64,000 nucleotides of DNA from Schizochytrium sp. CCTCC M209059 (Eukaryota > Sar > Bigyra > Thraustochytrida > Thraustochytriidae). The notes below the pieces were generated by a model. It was not told the origin of the DNA and did no database searches. It saw only the letters and a program-made list of their open reading frames with translations. A program made the translations under genes and the position numbers. Where the stretch lies: the NCBI GenBank assembly GCA_000818945.1, contig KN805378.1, forward strand, positions 388,488-452,487, in the 5' to 3' direction. This document shows, in pieces, positions 25,489 to 36,600 of this stretch. The first letter of the stretch is position 1, and every line of letters starts with the position of its first letter.

Positions 25489-28400
25489 TCATGCGTCCGC
25501 CTCGAGAAGCTTGCTCTGACCTTCAATTTCAAGCTGTCGAAGCAGCTTCAAAATTCGCTTGCCCGTGTACGAGACTCCGTCCTCGGCTCTTGGCAACAGC
25601 TCTGTCGGAAGTCGAGCGCGCTCGTTCATACGACTTACAAGCGCCCAGAGCCCCGCTTTGGGATCAGCGTGTCCAGCTTGTGATCGCGAAAGCGCCAACA
25701 GCGTCCGCACACACGGCAATGATTCCACCCGACACGCCCAATGCAGTGCAGTATCTCCCGCCGAATCCTGTGCATACAATGACGCTCCATGACTTACCAG
25801 AGATTCAATGATGTCGCTGCGACCCGCGCGGGCAGCAACATGGATGGGCCGCGTCAAGTCAAGACCGCTCTGTGCTGCGTTTGGGTTCGCTCCCTGCACG
25901 AGAAGAAAGTTAACAATATCAGCACGCGAATACCAGCACGCGACGTGTAAGAGTAAGCGGCCCGAGTCGGGATCAGGTTGGTCGAGACTGAACGAGCGCT
26001 GCTCCTGGCACATTCGACGCCTTCGCTCTTCTTCGAGAGCCTCCGTAAAGTCCTCCAGCGTGCTTTTGCTGGCTGTACAAGCGTGCCATGGCGATCGGAA
26101 GCCGTCTTTACGGACAATCAACGTCGTCTGCGATTTCTTCTTACGTTTTGCCTTTGACGGCGATGTCTTTGAGGCTCCGCCAGGTCCCGTGCCAAGCTCA
26201 ACTCGCGCGTCTGATTCGCTGGTCCTCTCCTCTTGACGTTTGCGTTGTCGAAGCCCCTTGGCCCAAGCCTTGCGGCACGTCTTTACAAAGGCCCGTCTGC
26301 ATGCCATCTCGTAATTCACACTTCCTCTCGTGGCCGCAGCTGCGCGCTGATTTGCTTCTTCGGCCATCATCCTACGCAATTCGCGCTCCTCTCTCGCTGC
26401 TTGCAGACTTTCTTGCGCAAAGAGAAAGAGCTCGCACACTTGGGTCCAAACATCCAGTGTCGCTGACATGGCCGCCTTGTAGGTTGGCCACCACGGTGAA
26501 GAGCCTTCAATTTTGTCGACAATAAAGCCCAGTTCGGAATCAAACCCCTCTGCATTCTCTCGCGCCGCAGCAAGAGTTTTAGCAAAAGCTTCTTCGTATT
26601 CTTCTGCTTCAAGCTTGGAGATGCGTCTCGAATAATATCGCGTGGTGTACACCACCAGACTTGAGCGCCCACTTCTTCTAACTTTCGTCCAGCGCTCCTG
26701 CAGCAAGGCCTCAGACACCGAGTTCCTGTGGGAGAAGATTTGCACGTGCTTAGTACGCAACTGTGCAAGCTCAACAGCCTCTGCCACGCGATTCTCCTGC
26801 GTCGCAAGCGTTCGCGAAGTTGCAAGCTCATTGTCCTTTATGAGTCTGCCGATCTCGACCAGCTTCGCAAGACTTTTATCCAAGAGAGCGCAATGCAAAG
26901 CAAAGATAGCTTTTGTCGCAAGCATTTGCTGGGCTTCGCAAAAGATGACGGCTTTCACGGCTTCGGGCAGTTCTTCTTCTTTGGCAGAGGTTGTACGTGC
27001 AAAAGCGACCTTATCGAGCAACGTTTCGGCCTCTTCGGCGGCCAGCTCGGCCACGCGAACTGACTGCTTAATCGATTTCAATTTGCGATCCTCCAAAACT
27101 GTCCCAGCGCCGACCGCAGCTTCGGACAATTTCTGGAGAATGTTAAATCGCTGCTTGTTGATCACCGAAGAGACCTCGGCCATGCGTAGTCTCTGCGCGG
27201 CCTCCTCGGACAGACCCGCAGCCCTTGCTTCACCCTCTGTGTCCTCTTCCATCTCGCTTTCTGCCTCCGTTCCGCCATCGTCACCTAGCAACTTTGCGTC
27301 GCCTTTCTCTAGGTCTTTTCCGCACTCGGATGTTGAAAGACGTTGAGAGGCGCTTTTCGTGGTTGTACTACTATCCCGCTTTGTGTTTTGGTCTCCAAGG
27401 CTGCTGTCATCATCGCTGCTCGCGTCTTCTGCTTCTTCTTCTTCTTCTTCAACGTCAGAATCAGCCTCTATCTTGGGTTCGGGGCTTGAATCACGGCCTG
27501 CATCAGCAATCGATTCTCGACTCGTTTCGACTGTCGCGTTTATACACTCTTGTTGCGAGCCGATCGCCTTTGTCGTTGTGCTTGGGCTGGCTACTGTTGG
27601 AGCACTCGTTGTACCATGTGTCTCCTCCTTCGGCGCTTCTGCTCCTGACTCGTCCGTGCTCGCATTTTTTGGTGCGAGTAGTGGCTTATCCGCGACCTCT
27701 GGCTTGCTTGCCTCGGAAGAAGAAGACGACGGGTCGGCCGCGTCGTTTTCGACAAACAAAACGTTCGGTGAGCTTCTTGACTCCGAATTAGATTTCACAG
27801 CTCCTGGAGCAGACTCCGAGGTCTGAAACTCATTCTCAATAGCTGATTTCGTCCCCTGTGCAATACGATTGGATAGCTCCTTCGACTCATCATTCGAATC
27901 GCTGGTCTCTGGTGCGCTTGGAGGAACGTTGATCAAGTTTGCGCCTGCTGCGCGCGCCGCTGTCTCAGTCTCTTGTACACCAGCACCCGATATTGAGACT
28001 ATCGGGTTTATCTCTTTCTCGTTGCTCAGACTGTCTTTTGACGACGTGGCATCCTTTGGCTCGTCGCTGTCGCGAGCAACACTGCTTTCAGACTCCGCTA
28101 CAGAGACCGCTTTGGCAGATAATTCTGCCAGAGAGTTTGATTTTTCCGCAGAAGAAGGTTTCCGCGAGCTTGCAAGCATCGACCCATTTCGAGATGGCGG
28201 GTCCCAAGAAACTTCCAGGGTGCGTGTGTTGAAAAAGTATGGGTGTCCGGTAACATTGTCAAGAATCTCGACCCACAGACGATCGGATGCGCCCTGGAAG
28301 CGAATAGCGCGAAGCTGGCGCACTCGTCTGCGAGCAATCTTCGCGCGAAAAGCAATTTGTATTCGAATGACGGCACGTAAATCTTCCTGCAGTCGATGAT

Positions 28401-29583
28401 CGAGGCCTTTGGAGGCTGTACCGATATCTGTCGAAGACTCTTCTTCTTCCTCAGGTCGCGACCATGTCGAAACGCCAGTCTTTTGGTTGTAAAAGTATGG
28501 CTTCGAACTTGCGGGGTCGATCAGTTCGACCCAGGTCCACGATGTCGAAGAAAGTGCCTTCGCTATGTCTTGCGGTGCTTCCCACGTCACTTCTTGTGTT
28601 TCGGTATTGTAAAAGTAATCAAATCCCGATTGGGGGTCCGTCAAGACCTGCCAGGGCGAGCTGCCGATGTCATTTCCCTCTTTCGGAGAGGCGACACCGA
28701 GTTTAAGGCCACGTTGCTTGCGCATTTCTCGTCGCGCGACTTTTGCGCGCCAGGTATTCTGCACGAGCACGGCAGCGCGGACTTCGGGAGGCATTAGTTT
28801 TTGTCCGATATCTTCCAAACTAAATTTTTGAAAGGACGCTGGCTTCTCCCATTGAGAGGCCTGCGTTTTGGAGTTAAAGTAGTAATTGCGCCCCGTTGCA
28901 GGATCGAAGAGTTCAATCCATTCTTCGGCGACCATTTCCTGCACACTCTCTTGGCCTGTTTCTTGAGAAGCTGCACTACCAAGATCTCGAGAGTCAGTAG
29001 TGTACAGGTCTTCATCTTCACCTGCCAGCCTTTCGCCATCTGGAAGTGTCCACGAAACTTCTTGCGTCACACCATGGTAATAGTAATCTGCCCCGGAGGC
29101 TGGATCCTGGAGCTTGTGCCAATGCGAGACAGCCGATACGGAAACGTCTTTTTTCTCTACATGTTGTTGCGCCCGCACTTTCCGAACTGCGCGTCGTGCC
29201 TGCTTGCTGCGAAACGTTCCCTGAATGCGCAGAACTGCACGGAGCTCTGGCGGGTATGATTTTAGGGATGAAGCTAATAGCCCAATTACAGCAGCTCTGC
29301 CTCCTTCGCGCTGGGATTCGTGATCTTCGCTCTCGACATTGTTCTCTCGCGCAACTTGTAACTCTGCTGGAATTTCGAACTGCGATACTTGCGTCACGTA
29401 GTTGTAGTAATAGTACGAGGACGAGATTGGATCCCAGACCTGACACCAGGCTGTCTCGGGTGAACTTGGTTCTGGTGCGTCATTTGCTACTTCGGCGAAT
29501 TCTGCTGCAATGTCTGCTGCAAGTTGGTCCTCATCAGTCTCGGGTGCGCGATCTGAGTTTTTTATATCGCTAGGTACCGACAT
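25489..29583 (-). CDS. Six-WW / IQ / ankyrin repeat scaffold protein
   Basis: A 1,364-residue protein from ATG 29583. The first third alternates WW domains and IQ-like motifs. WW1 is near 45-75 (AWCQVWDP..YYYYN..TQVSQFEIP), WW2 near 155-187, WW3 near 222-252 (EWIELFDP..YYFN..TQASQWEKP), WW4 and WW5 between about 305 and 380, and WW6 near 430-462 (LWVEILDN..YFFN..LEVSWDPP). IQ-like helices such as RAVLRIQGTFRSKQARR, RAAVLVQNTWRAKVARR and RAVIRIQIAFRAKIARR sit between them and would bind calmodulin-type proteins. Residues about 470-800 are acidic and Ser-rich. A long helical, probably coiled-coil region follows, and three ankyrin repeats close the protein near 1240-1330 (LLLHVACWYSRADIVNFLL, RPIHVAARAGRSDIIESLV, TALHWACRVESLPCVRTLL). 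WW domains bind proline motifs, so a calcium-responsive adaptor is inferred. No orthologue is recognised by name. Confidence 0.85.
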   Translation of the reverse strand: MSVPSDIKNSDRAPETDEDQLAADIAAEFAEVANDAPEPSSPETAWCQVWDPISSSYYYYNYVTQVSQFEIPAELQVARENNVESEDHESQREGGRAAVIGLLASSLKSYPPELRAVLRIQGTFRSKQARRAVRKVRAQQHVEKKDVSVSAVSHWHKLQDPASGADYYYHGVTQEVSWTLPDGERLAGEDEDLYTTDSRDLGSAASQETGQESVQEMVAEEWIELFDPATGRNYYFNSKTQASQWEKPASFQKFSLEDIGQKLMPPEVRAAVLVQNTWRAKVARREMRKQRGLKLGVASPKEGNDIGSSPWQVLTDPQSGFDYFYNTETQEVTWEAPQDIAKALSSTSWTWVELIDPASSKPYFYNQKTGVSTWSRPEEEEESSTDIGTASKGLDHRLQEDLRAVIRIQIAFRAKIARRRVRQLRAIRFQGASDRLWVEILDNVTGHPYFFNTRTLEVSWDPPSRNGSMLASSRKPSSAEKSNSLAELSAKAVSVAESESSVARDSDEPKDATSSKDSLSNEKEINPIVSISGAGVQETETAARAAGANLINVPPSAPETSDSNDESKELSNRIAQGTKSAIENEFQTSESAPGAVKSNSESRSSPNVLFVENDAADPSSSSSEASKPEVADKPLLAPKNASTDESGAEAPKEETHGTTSAPTVASPSTTTKAIGSQQECINATVETSRESIADAGRDSSPEPKIEADSDVEEEEEEAEDASSDDDSSLGDQNTKRDSSTTTKSASQRLSTSECGKDLEKGDAKLLGDDGGTEAESEMEEDTEGEARAAGLSEEAAQRLRMAEVSSVINKQRFNILQKLSEAAVGAGTVLEDRKLKSIKQSVRVAELAAEEAETLLDKVAFARTTSAKEEELPEAVKAVIFCEAQQMLATKAIFALHCALLDKSLAKLVEIGRLIKDNELATSRTLATQENRVAEAVELAQLRTKHVQIFSHRNSVSEALLQERWTKVRRSGRSSLVVYTTRYYSRRISKLEAEEYEEAFAKTLAAARENAEGFDSELGFIVDKIEGSSPWWPTYKAAMSATLDVWTQVCELFLFAQESLQAAREERELRRMMAEEANQRAAAATRGSVNYEMACRRAFVKTCRKAWAKGLRQRKRQEERTSESDARVELGTGPGGASKTSPSKAKRKKKSQTTLIVRKDGFRSPWHACTASKSTLEDFTEALEEERRRRMCQEQRSFSLDQPDPDSGRLLLHVACWYSRADIVNFLLVQGANPNAAQSGLDLTRPIHVAARAGRSDIIESLVSHGASLYAQDSAGDTALHWACRVESLPCVRTLLALSRSQAGHADPKAGLWALVSRMNERARLPTELLPRAEDGVSYTGKRILKLLRQLEIEGQSKLLEADA

Positions 29584-29761
29584 TGCGCAGAAGGGAAGTT
29601 GTTTTGAAGAGGTCTTCTGCGAAGTGCTCTTGTCCGCGAGGTTTTCCAGGTACTACTGAAGGCGATGTAGTTGTTTGCTTTTTCGTGAGGTTTTATGCAC
29701 GTTGTTCTTTGACGCCTTTTTGCTTGCGTGCCAAGTGGTCGAACCAAGCTCTCCCTTGGTT

Positions 29762-29763
29762 TG

Positions 29764-29793
<30 letters not shown>
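29762..29793. repeat. (TGCC)8 tetranucleotide repeat
   Basis: Eight perfect TGCC copies. Confidence 0.92.
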
Positions 29794-29794
<1 letters not shown>

Positions 29795-30230
29795 TGGCCT
29801 GCTTTCCTGACCGCAAAACGCAACACATATATTAGCCAGAGTCCCGATGGCAACTTGAAGCTTCGTGATCACGGGTCACACACAATCCAGACACTTGCCT
29901 TTGATCGCAACAACAGCGAAAGCCAGAAAACAGCCAGGAGGAGGAGGAGGAGGAGAAGGAGGATAAAGAGTAGCAAAGGAGAGAAGGAACATCTGAGCTC
30001 GAGAAGAGTGCTGGGCTAGGCCACATAGATGTCGGCATACCTCGAGTCTTGCCTCTTAATCTACCAACGGATACTTCGAGATCGGCAAATCAGATTTGCC
30101 GAAGGATATCTTGAATATAAGTGGATAGAGTAGGATCGGAGTTACTGTTGTTATTCCGAAGGCTCAACGGCTCTACTTGGGCACCTGCTATTCGCGTGTG
30201 CGTGCAAAACTTTAGATTCCTCTTTGGTTA

Positions 30231-30258
30231 TTTGTTTGTTTGTTTGTTTGTTTGTTTG
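30231..30258. repeat. (TTTG)7 tetranucleotide repeat
   Basis: Seven perfect TTTG copies. Confidence 0.92.
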
Positions 30259-30652
30259 CCCTGCTTGCTCGCGTTCACCAAGGCCACACACGCACACACA
30301 CTGACTGTTTTTATTGCTTGTTTGCACCTTTACGTAAGGAGAGCGCAAGAGAGAAAGAGAGAGAGTCTGTGGCGTACAATAGTTGGTTTACTTTTCTGTC
30401 TGGTCAAACCTCGACGCTCTCGACAAGGGCGTCAAGCTCGAGCTCAAGCTCGAGCAAGAGCTCGAGCTTTCTTCGAAGCGCCTGAGGCGCAGCAGATTCG
30501 CCATTGAAGGAGTCCGACGCATTCTGCGCAGCGAGCGCCGCAGCAACCGTCGCTTGCTCAAGCTCGAGTGCCACTGTTGATTACACGACGTAAATTAAAT
30601 TCACACATCTACCGAAGAAGGCCTCGTTTGCGTGCGCTCGAGCACAGCCACG

Positions 30653-33600
30653 ATGCGTCCATCTTATGGCGGGAGTGGCGGCGGCGGTATCACTACTCCG
30701 CGCTCTCCCGAAAGGCGGCAGCCCCATGGGCGAAGCTCGTCTCCACGAAAGCGCTCTCAAAAGCAGCAGCTTCACCAAGATCAGCTTGAAGGTGCTGCTG
30801 AAGCAACCTCGCCCATCAAAGGTCTACGCAAACAAATCAACAGTAATCCACGCCATGATCACGCTGGCGCTGGTGTCTTTTCCGCGTACATTCACAACCT
30901 GCAGGATGATGAACTTGCCTCCGATAGCCGTGATAGCGGATCCGACAAGGGATCATCTCAACAAAGCTGGCACAAAGGTGCTTCGCGCGAGTCAAAAATC
31001 GCGACCGAACATTCTGAAGAAAAGGAAAGCATTCCGAATGGCGCCGCTGCCGTTGCTCAAGCTGCCCTTGACAATATCGTTTGGGAGGAGGCAAGCGTAG
31101 CAAGCGCGCTTCGCGCTTGCCATGTATGGCCAACCGGCGAATCAAGCCTGGATCCAGGGTCCGCGTCCATGCTTCCTCTTTCTGCTTACTACGATAAGCT
31201 TAGCGACCCCATCGTTCCGGACAGTATCAACTTTCCTGTCAGTGGGGTCTCCGTGCTCGCGCGTCCCGAAGACACGGAGTGGGAAGATGCCCGAGTTGAA
31301 AGCTATGACCCCGAAACGGACCGCTACGTTGTCGAGACATGCACAGATGGTGATAATCGATACGTACAGGTCCCTCGTGTTCGGCTTTACTTTCCGTCCG
31401 AGCCCGTGGAGGACTTTGTGCGTCGTTATGTGAGCGCCTATTTCCGCCGCGAGCAGGCCCATCTTCTCATTCGGTACAACTTGTATGTGGACTGCATGCC
31501 AGCCCAAGTCGGGGCTGCCTTGAGCGAGGCGCAGCTACAGCGCATTGTAAATTATGCTCTTGGGTCCTCTCGTGGGACTGCCAAGGACGCGAAGGCGCGC
31601 ATGGATGTCGCTTCGATGCTCCGCGAGGTGCAGACTCGTTTCGCACGAACCCTCAATAAGATTGATTTCGACCTGAAAATGAATCGAAGCACACACGAAG
31701 CGTTGCAAAAAGATTCCCTGGAAGAACTTCCTGGCGTACTACGCGCCGTTGAGCGAGCCGGCGCTGCCCCCGAACAAGGTTGCCTTCCCGTTCCAAGCTA
31801 CGATGCCGAAGCCTGCTACAACGACCTTGTCGCCCGAAGTTTCTTTGCGGATGCTGCGGCACTCGAGGCGCTCGACAGTGTTCATCAGCTTTGCCAAAGG
31901 CTAGGCACAGAGGAGTTCAGGCTCTTTCGTGTTACTCCGGAACCGCAGAGTCTCTCTCTTCGCGAGTTTGAGGAGCTTCAACGCGGACAGATCGACACGG
32001 TGGCTGTTCTGCTCACCGACGACTGGACTCAGGCGGCCAAGACCGCAATCAAGTCAAGCATGGGTCGCGATCCCGCGAGATGGGACCTTGAGTCCAAAGA
32101 TCGCGCTGCATACGAGGCCAGTGAGTTGCGTTGCTTCTTCCGCAATGTGAATCTGCGCATGACAGATGCTTTGCACGACTCAGTGGTCGAAAGCATCGAG
32201 AAGTATGGCCGCTTTATTGAGGAGGCGACCCAATACAGAGCTGAGATCGTCTCCTCTGCAGAGATTCATGTCGACTTTCTTTCCGCGTCTGCGAATTCAC
32301 AAACTAAGCCCCTCTTCCGCGTCGATCTCGTGGAAGAAGTTCGCCTCCCGCGGCCCAAGGCTGCTGTCGTTGCGGATGGTGAGGACGGAGACGATGGCGA
32401 CGGTGAGGACGCCGACGACGATGACGAGGACGAAGAGGCAGGCGGCGCCGATGACGACGAGGGGACAATGAAAGCATTCTTTGGCTACAGCGAGGACCCA
32501 CAAGCCTTTGTCGAAAAGGCTCGGGACTTTGTGCGCCTGGGCCTTCGCGCAGTGCAGGGGGTCCCGCAGGTCCAGCGGCTGGCGATGGATAGACTGTACT
32601 GGGGAGAAATTCCCGAGATCGCGACTGTCACGGAGGAGGACCCACTTGTAGAGAAAACGGAAAGCCTCATCAGTACCTCGCTCGAAAACTCGTTTGGAGA
32701 GCTTGGCGCTTATCTAGACCAGCTCGACCGTTTCCTTCCCATCTTGCGCCTCGATGTGGACTCCTTCATGGCAGAACTTGAGGAGCCCTTTCGCGCGGCC
32801 GAAGAGCGCCTCCAACGCAAGATCGAGCGAGAAGAGCGCCGTGCGGAACAGCAGCGCCTCAAGGAAGAAAAGGAGCAAGCTTTCAAGGAAGAAGTGGCAA
32901 AACTTCGTGCCGAGGGCAACGAAACCGAAGCCGCAGCGATGGAGGCAAAGAAAGCAGAGGAGGACGAGGAGGATGAAGACGAGGACGACGATGATGACGA
33001 CGATGACGATGATGACGCCGAGGCTCCGACGCTTGACACTGATCAGATTGCAAAGTACATCAGCGACCATATTCGCGAAAAGGACCGCGTGGAGCTTCTC
33101 ATTCCCGAGGCAGCGAATATCGGTCTCTTTGAGATCAACTGCAGCAAGCTCCGTCGCGCTCTCTCTGAGAAGCACGCTTCGGTGGTCAGTCGCCTGCTCG
33201 ACTTTGTATCCCGCTGCACGATCGGGCAGTGCAACAACCTCCTCTCGCGATTTTCTGACATGAATCAGGAGCTCTCCAAATTCCCGCAAAATATTGAAGA
33301 GCTCGTAGAAATTCGAAATTACATGGGGACCATCCCCAACAAGCTTGCCGAAGTTCACGAGGAGATCGCCAAGCTGTGGAAAGGCTATGACCTGCTCGAC
33401 AAATACGAGTACAGACTTGGAAGCAAGGTCTTTGGGCAAAAGTGGCGACTCTTCGGCGGCACCAAGATGATCCTAGACAAGGTGGAGGTCACAACAGAAA
33501 TGCTTGACAAAGAGCAAGTGCGATACGCCAACATTCAAAAGGAAAAGCAGGAGGATTTTCTTGTGCACCTCGACAAGCTTTCGAAAGAGGTCGCCAGTTT

Positions 33601-36600
33601 CAGCCAGTTCTCCGATTTGCGGCGCATCAAGAGCATTGCTCAAAGCGCTGCAGACATTGCAGAGAAGATCCGCAAGGCACAGGCCGATGCTGACCTCTTT
33701 AACAGTCGCGAGAATCTCTTCGAACAGGAGATGACCGATTATGAGCAGGTCACCGAAATTGCACGCGCTTTCCAGCCGTACGAAAGTCTGTGGCTGACTG
33801 TGAGCGAGTGGATCACAAACGAAGAAGTTTGGAGGACCGGCAAGTTTGCTGACCTCGTTCCAGAGGATATTGAAAAGCAGGTCACGGAGTCCTACAAGAT
33901 CATGAACCGCAGCATCAAATTCTTCCAAAAAGCAGAGCTGCCGCTCATCAAGGAGACGGCAGAGACCATCAAGAGCAAGATCGAGGTCTTTCGTCCATAC
34001 ATGCCCATGATTACAGCTCTCCGCAACCCGGGTATGCGGGAGCGTCATTTTGACGTTCTCTCGGAAGAGCTTGGTTTTGAGGTGCGTGCCGACGAGAACT
34101 TCACCCTCGAGCAGGCGATTGGCCTCAATCTCCATGAGCATTCGGAAACGATTTCCAAGGTTGCAGGTGTGGCCGCCAAAGAGTTCCAAATCGAGCAAGC
34201 GCTCGACAAAATGGAGCACGAGTGGGAAAACGTTTATCTCGACTGCAGACCATACAAGGACACGGGAACCTTTGTTCTTGGTGGCATCGATGAAATCATG
34301 GCAATTCTTGATGAGCACATCACGATGACGCAGGCCATGCAGTTCTCGAGCTTCAAAGGTCCCTTTGTGGAGCGTATCGATGACTTTGATCGCAAGCTGC
34401 TCATGACTTCGGAAGTTCTCGAGGAGTGGATTGCCGTGCAGCGCAATTGGCTGTACCTGCAGCCTATTTTTGAGTCGCCCGATATCAACAAGCAACTTCC
34501 AGCAGAAGGCAAACGGTTTTCGAGTGTCGACAAGAACTGGCGCACGACACTGCTTCAGGCCTCGCAGCAAGCGAAAGCGTTAGAGTTTTGTCCGAATCCC
34601 AAGTTGCTCGCAATGTTTGCCGAAAGCAACAAACTGCTCGACATGGTAAGCAAAGGTCTTAGCGACTATCTTGAGACCAAGCGCGGCGGCTTCTCGCGCT
34701 TCTACTTTTTGTCGAACGACGAGCTCCTGGAGATCCTTTCAGAGACGAAGGACCCGCAAATGGTCCAGCCGCATTTGAAAAAGTGCTTTGAGGGTGTTCG
34801 TTCCGTCTTTTTCAGCGAAGATATGCACATTACAGACATGAAGTCAAGCGAGGGCGAAGTTGTTCCTTTGGTGGTCCAGGTAGACCCGAATGGCAAAAAT
34901 GTGGAAGTGTGGATGACCGAGCTCGAGGATCGCATGATGGACTCTGTCAAGGACGTCATGTGGTCGAGCATGCTCAGCTACGTGGAGACCCCGCGTACGG
35001 AGTGGCTGCAAATGGTGCCCGGGCAGTGCGCTTTGAACGCGTCGCAGTTCCACTGGACCCGCGAGATTGAAGAAGCCATGGACGCAGATGGCAACGCCGG
35101 CGTCGGGCGTTGCTACGAGCAGCAGGTTCGTCAAATCAATGACATGGTGGCCCTTGTGCGAGACCCAGAGCTCAAATCAAACGCGCGTATGACCATCTCG
35201 GCGCTTACTGTGATCGATGTGCATGCGCGTGATGTTACCGACAATCTCTTTCGAGAGGGAGTCAAGGACAAGACCGAATTTTCGTGGATCTCCCAGATGC
35301 GTTACTACTGGCTCAATGGCGAGGCCCTCGAGGGCGACATGCGCGTCATGATGGTGTCCTCACTACGCCCCTATGGCTACGAGTACCTGGGTAACTCCTT
35401 TCGTCTCGTCATTACGCCTCTCACCGACAAGTGTTATCTAACGCTCATGGGTGCGCTGCAGATGAACCTAGGAGGTGCTCCTGCAGGCCCTGCAGGAACC
35501 GGAAAGACAGAGACCACCAAGGATCTTGCCAAGGCTCTTGCAAAGCAGTGTGTCGTCTTCAACTGCTCCGACGGTCTTGATTACCTAGCCATGGGTAAAT
35601 TCTTCAAGGGTCTTGCAAGCTGTGGTGCCTGGGCATGCTTCGATGAGTTCAATCGCATCGATGTCGAGGTGCTCTCTGTGGTGGCGCAACAGATTATGAC
35701 CCTACAGGCGGGAGTCACAGCGGGGCTCACTCGTATCGTTTTCGAAGGTGTCGAAATTAAGCTCAGCGACCAGTTCGCCGTGTACATTACCATGAATCCT
35801 GGCTATGCAGGCCGTACAGAGCTTCCTGATAACCTCAAGGCACTTTTCCGCCCTGTCGCCATGATGGTTCCCGACTACGCTCTCATTGGTGAAATCATGC
35901 TTTACTCGTTTGGCTACGAAAAAGCACGTATTTGTGCCAAGAAGATGGTTGCAACCTTTCGTCTTAACTCCGAGCAGCTCTCCTCTCAGCCTCACTACGA
36001 TTACGGCATGCGCGCCGTCAAGACAACCATTGTAGCAGCAGGAAACTTGCGACGAGACTACCCCAACGAGGATGAGGAGATTCTCCTTTTGCGTGCCCTT
36101 CAGGATGTCAACTTGCCCAAGTTCCTCAGCCACGACTTGCCGCTCTTTCGAGGCATTATCTCCGATCTTTTCCCAGGCAAGAGTCGCCCAGATATCGACT
36201 ACGGAGCACTGTTGCAGTGCCTGCGCGTGGCAAATCAAAATGCGGGTCTGCAGAACACACCCTGGTTTCTCACCAAGCAAATCCAGCTCTATGAAACCAT
36301 TGTAGTGCGTCATGGTCTCATGCTCGTCGGACCGACGGGAGGTGGCAAGTCCCGCAACGTTGAGAATCTTGACACTGCTTTGGGCCTGCTCAAGAAGCGC
36401 GGAATCAAGGGATTTGCGTATGAAAAGATCCACCGCTACACGGTGAACCCCAAGTCCATCACGATGGGACAGCTCTATGGTGAGTTTGATCCCAACACTC
36501 ATGAGTGGCAGGATGGTATTCTCGCTAATATCGTCCGTATTTGCGCCAAGTCGACCACCCCGGACCGTAAGTGGGTCATGTTTGACGGTCCTGTCGATGC

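Larger units (their letters stand above)
29584..30652. other. Intergenic: divergent promoter region of WW scaffold and dynein
   Basis: 1.07 kb between two divergent starts. It contains (TGCC)8, a GGA-rich stretch (about 29937-29962), (TTTG)7 and a CTCGAG-rich segment (about 30433-30472). No coding frame with domain content was found. Confidence 0.65.

Noticed and set aside
24236..25492. 418-codon minus-strand frame
   Set aside because: Antisense of galactokinase, whose motifs are unambiguous on the plus strand.
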